A stretch of 6,848 bases of DNA from Gammaproteobacteria bacterium (GTDB taxonomy: Bacteria > Pseudomonadota > Gammaproteobacteria > Methylococcales > Methylomonadaceae), in assembly GCA_024511045.1 (NCBI GenBank), contig JANEMG010000130.1, positions 1 through 6,848 of the forward strand, given 5' to 3'. The notes below the pieces were generated by a model. It saw only the letters and a list, made by a program, of their open reading frames with translations, made no database searches and had not been told where the DNA came from. Shown here one piece after another: positions 1-3,461 of this stretch. Every line of letters begins with the position of its first letter. Position 1 is the stretch's first letter. Made by a program: the position numbers and the translations under genes.

Positions 1-94
1 GTGTGGCGAAGCGGCACGGACGCAGGACGGCCGGGGCAATAATGGTTGTCGCGTTGGCGAGTCGATTTTGGAGACGTGGATGTCCCAAAATCTA
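1..94 (-). pseudogene. Frameshifted 3' remnant of the TolC-family gene
   Basis: After the stop of the outer-membrane channel gene, the minus strand still looks like the C-terminal part of an OMF protein, but in broken frames. One frame (90 down to 64) reads FWDIHVSKI. The original frame (64 down to 35) then reads RLANATTIIA, and a degraded AVLRPCRFAT follows to the window edge. OMF proteins usually continue here with a helix of the type 'DL..ar.rl..A...i.qAee.lrvvrdRF', so the resemblance is reasonable, but it is read by eye. Several small indels in 90 bases fit either gene decay or poor sequence near a contig end. The rest of the gene would lie beyond base 1. An alternative is plain intergenic DNA with chance similarity. 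Confidence 0.42.
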
Positions 95-1279
95 TCACGA
101 GGTAGCGACACGCTTGACTTCCTGGTTGACCTGCAGCCGGATCTTGTGCGCCTGTTCGGTGGCTTCTGCCAGTTGCCGTTCGGCCTTTTTGATACGCTGC
201 TGGGTGCCGAAACCGGAAAACAGGTCCATTTCCAGCGCGACGCCGGCGGTCAGGTTGTCCCTTTTTGCCGAGAAGGCGATGTCTTCACTGTTGATGCCGT
301 AGTTGATGAAGGCATCGACGCGCGGCAGATGCTCGCCCTGGGCGATCTTGACCTGTCTCTGGCGGGTCTCCACCTGCCGGTCGGCCGCCTGGATTTCCGG
401 ACGTGCCGTTTCGGCGCGACGGAACAGTTCCTCCAGCGTGGCCGGGAAACCGGGAAGTTCCTGGTCTTCCTGGGCCACCGTCTGCACCGGGCTGGCGGGT
501 GACAGGTCGAGTATGGTCCGCAGTACGGTGCGCGCCATTTCGATGGCATTGTCTGCGCGGATCGACGCTTCCCGGGAGCGTGCCAGTCTGACTTTCAGGG
601 ACAGCACGTCGGATTTCAGCGCAGTGCCGCCATGGAAGCGGATTTCGGTGTTCTGCAATTCCCGGGAGACGGCATCGATGGAGCGGTCGGCAATGATCTT
701 GTTTTCCTGGGCGACCAGCAGCGCGTAATAGCTGTCGGTCACCGCCTGCATCAGATTGTTCTTTATCACCGCGCGCTGCAGGGTGGAAATCTCCTTGCCC
801 AGTTCGGCGACCTTGCTGCGCTGATAGTCCTGACCACCGCGAAACAGCGAGATGGTGCCGACCACTTCCGGACGGAAATCGGTGGTTCCGCCAGGATTGT
901 TGATGTTCAGGAAATCCTGCTGCGTGAAACGGCGCTGGGAGACGATCATGCCGAAGGCTCGGGCAGGATTGTCGCTGTATTCATAGGCCAGTCGCGCCTT
1001 CAATTGCGGATAGAAGGCCGCCAGGCTTTCACCGATCTGCGCCTCGGCCCGGGCGATGCGTTCATTGGCGATGTGCATGTCCGGGTTGCGTGCCAGGGCA
1101 AGTTCCAGGGCCTGATCCAGCGTCAGCGGCTGGTCCAGTATCAACCCGGAGTCGGCCGGTGACGGCGATTGCGTGGCAGGGTTCTGTTCGGCGCCGGCCT
1201 GCGCGGCAGCCGATAGCATGATGAAAAAAACCGCACTGGATATTGCTTTGAGATGCGTTCGTTGCCTGTTTTTGATCAT
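95..1279 (-). CDS. TolC-family outer-membrane efflux protein, C-terminally shortened
   Basis: Predicted outer-membrane factor of a tripartite export system (RND or type I), forming a trimeric channel-tunnel across outer membrane and periplasm. The 394-aa product starts MIKNRQRTHLKAISSAV, a typical signal peptide with likely cleavage after AQA or AGA (residues 26-30). OEP-type helices begin near residue 50 (PLTLDQALELALARNPD), with Ala/Glu/Gln/Arg-rich coiled-coil segments. The second repeat ends with the strand-like DLFSGFG motif near residue 352, characteristic of the family. Family members usually run to about 420-490 aa; here the protein stops just after QVNQEVKRVATS, losing the last tunnel helices, and related coding sequence continues out of frame (1-94). 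The ATG start has a poor Shine-Dalgarno but is fixed by the signal peptide. It is divergent from the copper genes, suggesting metal efflux, but no adaptor or RND pump is visible, so the substrate is unknown. Function as shortened is doubtful. Confidence 0.88.
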   Translation of the reverse strand: MIKNRQRTHLKAISSAVFFIMLSAAAQAGAEQNPATQSPSPADSGLILDQPLTLDQALELALARNPDMHIANERIARAEAQIGESLAAFYPQLKARLAYEYSDNPARAFGMIVSQRRFTQQDFLNINNPGGTTDFRPEVVGTISLFRGGQDYQRSKVAELGKEISTLQRAVIKNNLMQAVTDSYYALLVAQENKIIADRSIDAVSRELQNTEIRFHGGTALKSDVLSLKVRLARSREASIRADNAIEMARTVLRTILDLSPASPVQTVAQEDQELPGFPATLEELFRRAETARPEIQAADRQVETRQRQVKIAQGEHLPRVDAFINYGINSEDIAFSAKRDNLTAGVALEMDLFSGFGTQQRIKKAERQLAEATEQAHKIRLQVNQEVKRVATS

Positions 1280-1339
1280 GTACGGACCGTGATTTTGCTG
1301 TAAAAAGTAAGTTTATGAAGCAAGTGGTTCAAAAAAGCA

Positions 1340-1368
1340 AGGATAAATGTTTTTCGTTGATTAGTAAA
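1340..1368 (-). promoter_or_regulatory. Candidate sigma-70 promoter for the tolC-like gene
   Basis: On the minus strand TTTACT (1368-1363) is followed after exactly 17 bases by TATCCT (1345-1340). Each hexamer matches four of six consensus positions. Transcription would begin about 55 bases upstream of the ATG at 1279. The pair is weak enough to need activation or to be fortuitous, but its spacing and position are right. Confidence 0.35.
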
Positions 1369-1375
1369 GTCTAAT
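1360..1375. promoter_or_regulatory. Inverted repeat overlapping the tolC -35 (possible operator)
   Basis: ATTAG-TAAAGT-CTAAT is a perfect 5-bp inverted repeat with a 6-bp spacer. It overlaps the candidate -35 hexamer of the minus-strand promoter, a position typical of a repressor site. I do not recognise it as a known metal-regulator box. Five-base arms in AT-rich DNA can also arise by chance. Confidence 0.3.
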
Positions 1376-1487
1376 ATTACTTGTTCTCGATGCCTGGTCT
1401 CATCCGGCAACGGTATTTGCAGCAATCCCTGATGGCATGGTTTTGTTGTGCGTCGTCTATCGTCAATGCAGAACAGACATTGAATCA

Positions 1488-1512
1488 GGACCGGGGTCCA
1501 ACTGCAGGCAGT
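1488..1512. repeat. Two abutting 12-bp palindromes (5-2-5 layout)
   Basis: GGACC-GG-GGTCC (1488-1499) and ACTGC-AG-GCAGT (1501-1512) are each perfect 5-bp inverted repeats with a 2-bp centre, separated by one base. Both lie in the upstream region shared by the divergent genes. They may be binding sites for a dimeric regulator or form adjacent small hairpins in RNA. The two differ in sequence, so they are not copies of one box. Confidence 0.35.
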
Positions 1513-1674
1513 AATTAAACTATGTTATTTAACACAGGAAAATTGCGGCATATCCCTTGCTACGCTAATGTTATTAAATTGCGCGCCTGGTAAAACGCAA
1601 AGATTACAGCCAGATAGATGCTTGGCATGAAATGTGTATTATGACAATGCATCTACTGATGAAGGAGGATTTCA

Positions 1675-1932
1675 ATGAGCGAGCAAAACTTAACCCCTCA
1701 GGCCGAGGCAGCTGCACAAACCGAAAAAAAAATCGATGGGGCATTACTGCTGGGTGCGGGACTGGCCCTTGCATCCTTTATTATTCTCCCTGCAGTCGCC
1801 TCAAGAATCGGGCTGGGCTCGAGTCTGACCGGCGCCATGCGCATCGCTTTGATGAAGGCTTCGGCAAAGGCCAGTTCCGGTGGCAGCCGGAATGGCTCCG
1901 AGGCCTGCACGAGCAATGTCAGCTGCCATTAG
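1675..1932 (+). CDS. Small single-helix membrane protein with C-terminal Cys/His tail
   Basis: This 85-aa protein is unidentified. It has a polar, Ala/Gln-rich N-terminus (1-19), one hydrophobic helix (about 21-42, GALLLGAGLALASFIILPAVA) with small-residue packing, an amphipathic basic segment (44-66) and a flexible Ser/Gly stretch. It ends EACTSNVSCH, placing Cys78, Cys84 and His85 at the extreme C-terminus as a plausible metal ligand set. The start is strongly supported by AAGGAGG (1662-1668) six bases before the ATG. The helix-then-tail plan is reminiscent of small proteins encoded beside metal P-type ATPases (DUF5132 in proteobacteria, DUF1490/PacL in mycobacteria); this is an analogy of architecture, not an established match. 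It leads the copper cluster but may be transcribed separately, because a terminator-like hairpin follows. Codons 17-20 cover an A9 run. Confidence 0.8.
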   Translation: MSEQNLTPQAEAAAQTEKKIDGALLLGAGLALASFIILPAVASRIGLGSSLTGAMRIALMKASAKASSGGSRNGSEACTSNVSCH

Positions 1933-2016
1933 ACGCTGGAAGATGCCGAAGATACTCTGAATCACCAGTGCTTTTCGTAATGCCGGTGGTTTCAAAGGGA
2001 TTGAGGTTGAAAAACG

Positions 2017-2032
2017 GGCAGCTGCAGTTGCC
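2017..2032. repeat. Near-perfect 16-bp palindrome centred on CTGCAG
   Basis: GGCAGCTGCAGTTGCC differs from its reverse complement only at one symmetric pair. It lies in the non-coding gap after the 85-aa protein gene. In RNA it could form a short stem together with the ACGG and CCGT ends (2014-2034). Function unknown. Confidence 0.35.
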
Positions 2033-2050
2033 GTTCCACGGCCACTATCG

Positions 2051-2064
2051 ATCCCTGCAGGGAT
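2051..2064. repeat. Perfect 14-bp palindrome
   Basis: ATCCCTGCAGGGAT is fully self-complementary and sits 18 bases after the other CTGCAG-centred palindrome, in the gap upstream of the metal-binding-domain gene. It might be a regulator site for the downstream genes. CTGCAG itself is common in the coding DNA of this window, so only the flanking symmetry is notable. Confidence 0.35.
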
Positions 2065-2110
2065 GTATGAGAGTGTAAGCGAATGTTGACCATGATGTAG
2101 GGAATGCCTG

Positions 2111-2140
2111 GGCTTTACCATAGAGAAGCCATGTTTTTTT
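2111..2140 (+). terminator. Terminator-like hairpin with T7 tract
   Basis: GGCTT (2111-2115) pairs with AAGCC (2126-2130) around a 10-base loop, and seven consecutive T follow at 2134-2140. The stem is short (5 bp) and two bases separate it from the T tract, so termination would be moderate. It would end the transcript of the 85-aa protein gene just ahead of the next operon. Confidence 0.42.
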
Positions 2141-2144
2141 ACGG

Positions 2145-2150
2145 TACAAT
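2145..2150 (+). promoter_or_regulatory. Candidate -10 element (TACAAT) for the metal-binding-domain operon
   Basis: TACAAT matches five of six -10 positions and lies 35 bases before the start of the 59-aa protein, immediately after the terminator-like hairpin. No -35 hexamer is visible at 16-18 bases upstream, so if real it would depend on an activator. It is offered only because of its position. Confidence 0.28.
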
Positions 2151-2185
2151 AACCATCTTCAGCCGAACACTATTTATGAATCTCT

Positions 2186-2365
2186 ATGTCTGACGAAAAA
2201 AAATCCTGCGATCTGTGCGGGTTGCCCGTGGAAGTCTCCGGTTTTCAAACAATGACCAAAGAAGGGCAGAAGTATTTTTGCTGCGAAGGTTGTCTTGGTA
2301 TCTATCAGATGCTCAATGCAGAAAAGCTATTGCCGGATGATGCAACAAACAGGAAAAACCAATGA
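2186..2365 (+). CDS. Free-standing Cys-rich metal-binding domain (CcoI/FixI N-terminal type)
   Basis: This 59-aa cytosolic protein is almost entirely one small metal-binding domain. Cys8-x2-Cys11 lies in CDLCGLPV, and FCCEGC holds Cys32, Cys33 and Cys36, followed by IYQML. The CxxCGLPV ... YFCCxGCxxIY pattern is that of the putative metal-binding domain usually found at the N-terminus of CcoI/FixI-type copper ATPases (Pfam PF12156, from memory). Here it is a separate gene rather than fused to the ATPase encoded 1.1 kb downstream, so it may act as a copper or zinc chaperone or sensor. No good Shine-Dalgarno precedes the ATG (2186); the start is set by domain completeness, since the only upstream ATG (2176) is in another frame and closes after five codons. 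The stop overlaps the next start as ATGA, indicating translational coupling. Codons 4-6 contain an A8 run. Confidence 0.85.
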   Translation: MSDEKKSCDLCGLPVEVSGFQTMTKEGQKYFCCEGCLGIYQMLNAEKLLPDDATNRKNQ

Positions 2366-2670
2366 AACATGTACATGGGGTCAAAAAAATCCCTGCAACC
2401 CATGCCAAACACGCCCTTTCTTCTGGCCTCGTCAAGGGTGCCGCCATGTCTGCCGGCGCTCATACAGGAAAAAAAATCATGAGCAAAATCACCAAACACC
2501 CCTTGCTGCTGGTCGGTATCGGCGCCATCGCCGGGTATTATGCGCACAAATACCGCCGGGAAATCATCGCCTCGGTTTCCGGCGTTGCGGACAAGGGCAA
2601 GGACTTCGTCCTGCAGCAAAAGGAAAATCTCGAAGATATCGTAGCCGAAACCAAGGAAACCGACGATTAA
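2362..2670 (+). CDS. Small single-helix membrane protein, His-containing N-terminus
   Basis: This 102-aa protein is unidentified. The N-terminus is basic with scattered histidines (His3, 5, 14, 17, 34). One short helix with Gly/Ala packing runs from about 46 to 62 (HPLLLVGIGAIAGYYAH), followed by YRRE and a charged, probably helical C-terminus (68-102, with DKGKDFVLQQKENLEDIVAE) ending in acidic TDD. This resembles YtxH/DUF5132-like small proteins and the general plan of PacL-type ATPase partners; the family is not certain. The ATG at 2362 overlaps the previous stop by four bases (ATGA) with AGGA eight bases upstream. Met29 and Met40 are possible later starts; Met40 follows an AGGA (2466-2469) at good spacing and would give a 63-aa form keeping the helix. 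A likely role is membrane partner or scaffold of the copper ATPase, inferred only from context. Confidence 0.78.
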   Translation: MKHVHGVKKIPATHAKHALSSGLVKGAAMSAGAHTGKKIMSKITKHPLLLVGIGAIAGYYAHKYRREIIASVSGVADKGKDFVLQQKENLEDIVAETKETDD

Positions 2671-2679
2671 TATTAATCG
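2664..2679. repeat. Perfect 16-bp palindrome spanning a stop codon
   Basis: CGATTAATATTAATCG is fully self-complementary and includes the TAA stop (2668-2670) of the 102-aa protein gene. It stands at the start of the 165-base gap before the HMA_2 gene, so it could be an operator for an internal promoter. It could also form a weak AU-rich stem in mRNA; no T tract follows. Confidence 0.45.
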
Positions 2680-2835
2680 ACCCGACAGATAAGGGCCGCG
2701 CCGTCCTGCGTCCGTTCCTGTACCAGTGGGCTGGAAGCTTTCACCACTTTCCGGGCAGGCTGCGCTTTGCATGCGCGTTATCGATCGGTCTGACTGCCAG
2801 GACGATTTTTTCAGAATTCCCAAGACTGCCCTCCC

Positions 2836-3456
2836 ATGTCCATACAACAAGAATTGATCCTCAGATACCGTTCCGAGGGACACATCCGCTTTCAATTGCC
2901 CAAACGGCTCTGTCACAAAGCCATTGCCCGATCCTTGCAAGACGCCATCGCCGGGATCGATGGCGTCTACCGCGTTCATGTCTATCATCGCCAAGGCAAG
3001 CTTTCCATTCGTTACCAGGAAGCGTTGTGTGATTTCCAGTCGCTGGTCCGGCAATTGTCTGCCTTGCTGGACGAAATGGAAAAGAAGGGCCAGCTGCGGG
3101 TCGAAATTGCCGCGGCACAGCCGGTTCCAGGCGGTGACTCGCGGCTGAAAAAAGCTTTTGGAAGTTTCCGGGCCGGACGCTGGGTGCAGGACAAATTCAC
3201 CGAGACCAGGGAGACCGCGCAGGCCGTCGGGGTGCTGGCGAAACTGGGGATGAAAAAAAAGCCGGCCCTGCTCAAGGATCCGGAAAAGACCCTGATCGAT
3301 TTTTTCAACGATGTACTGGTTCTGTATCTGATCAAGACGCACTGGCATCTCATCACCCAGCACTGGATCACCAAACCATTCCGCCACCGCTACGAGTGGC
3401 TGTCGGTTTTCTATATGATGTATCTGCTGCTGCGCTCCAGAAATCCCAGGAAGTGA
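2836..3456 (+). CDS. HMA_2-type heavy-metal-associated protein with C-terminal membrane segments
   Basis: This 206-aa protein has an HMA_2-like ferredoxin-fold domain at about 9-76: GHIRFQLPKRL strand, SLQDAIAGIDGV helix, YRVHVYHRQGKLSIRY hairpin, FQSLVRQLSALLDEM helix. It lacks the classic CxxC. A basic linker follows, then two aromatic, hydrophobic segments (about 155-178 and 186-199) that may be short membrane helices or hairpins. Between them lie clustered histidines: His169, 171, 176 and 184 with Trp170 and 177. HMA_2 proteins are commonly encoded next to heavy-metal P-type ATPases and probably assist or regulate them. The ATG at 2836 has no clear Shine-Dalgarno, but the frame closes upstream at a TGA, leaving no better start. 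The stop lies five bases before the ATPase ATG, so the two are surely co-transcribed. Codons 139-142 carry A8 followed by G, a possible slippery site. Confidence 0.82.
   Translation: MSIQQELILRYRSEGHIRFQLPKRLCHKAIARSLQDAIAGIDGVYRVHVYHRQGKLSIRYQEALCDFQSLVRQLSALLDEMEKKGQLRVEIAAAQPVPGGDSRLKKAFGSFRAGRWVQDKFTETRETAQAVGVLAKLGMKKKPALLKDPEKTLIDFFNDVLVLYLIKTHWHLITQHWITKPFRHRYEWLSVFYMMYLLLRSRNPRK
3253..3261 (+). other. Possible -1 frameshift site (A_AAA_AAG) joining HMA_2 gene to ATPase frame
   Basis: The HMA_2 gene reads ATG-AAA-AAA-AAG here, containing the heptamer A_AAA_AAG in the phase used by the known dnaX frameshift. A GGGGA lies five bases upstream of the heptamer. After a -1 shift, the frame is open from 3261 through the ATPase start at 3462 to its stop; it is in fact open from 3138. 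The product would fuse the HMA_2 domain to the ATPase without the HMA_2 protein's membrane tail. The downstream stem is weak (GGCC with GGATCC, one bulge). Chance is quite possible; no coding constraint was tested. Confidence 0.25.
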
Positions 3457-3461
3457 AGCCC

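Larger units (their letters stand above)
1280..1674. other. Divergent intergenic region, 395 bases, AT-rich
   Basis: This stretch separates the minus-strand tolC-like gene from the plus-strand copper cluster. No convincing protein gene was found in it; a plus-strand ORF starting at 1632 overlaps the next gene in another frame and lacks a good ribosome site. It holds a candidate tolC promoter (1340-1368), an inverted repeat over the -35 (1360-1375), two adjoining 12-bp palindromes (1488-1512), a smaller GTTA-TT-TAAC palindrome (1524-1533) and a TATTAT -10-like hexamer (1637-1642) without a recognisable -35. I did not recognise a CueR-type box. Confidence 0.7.

Noticed and set aside
64..92. Hairpin GATTTTGG / CCAAAATC after the tolC-like gene as a terminator
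   Set aside because: The stem is real (8 bp plus 3 after a bulge), but no T tract follows on the minus strand, and the bases also read as OMF coding sequence in a shifted frame.
1632..2078. 148-codon frame overlapping the 85-aa protein gene
   Set aside because: It uses another frame with no good ribosome site, while the 85-aa frame has AAGGAGG at ideal spacing and a clear membrane helix.
1801..2121. Minus-strand 106-codon frame through the 1933-2185 gap
   Set aside because: No Shine-Dalgarno, no recognisable family, half of it opposite the 85-aa protein gene.
2176..2193. Five-codon mini-ORF overlapping the start of the metal-binding-domain gene
   Set aside because: No ribosome site and a very short frame; chance is the simpler explanation.
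3396..3461. GTG start of the ATPase at 3396
   Set aside because: It would sit inside the HMA_2 gene with no ribosome site; ATG 3462 has AGGAAG upstream and begins just before the first domain.
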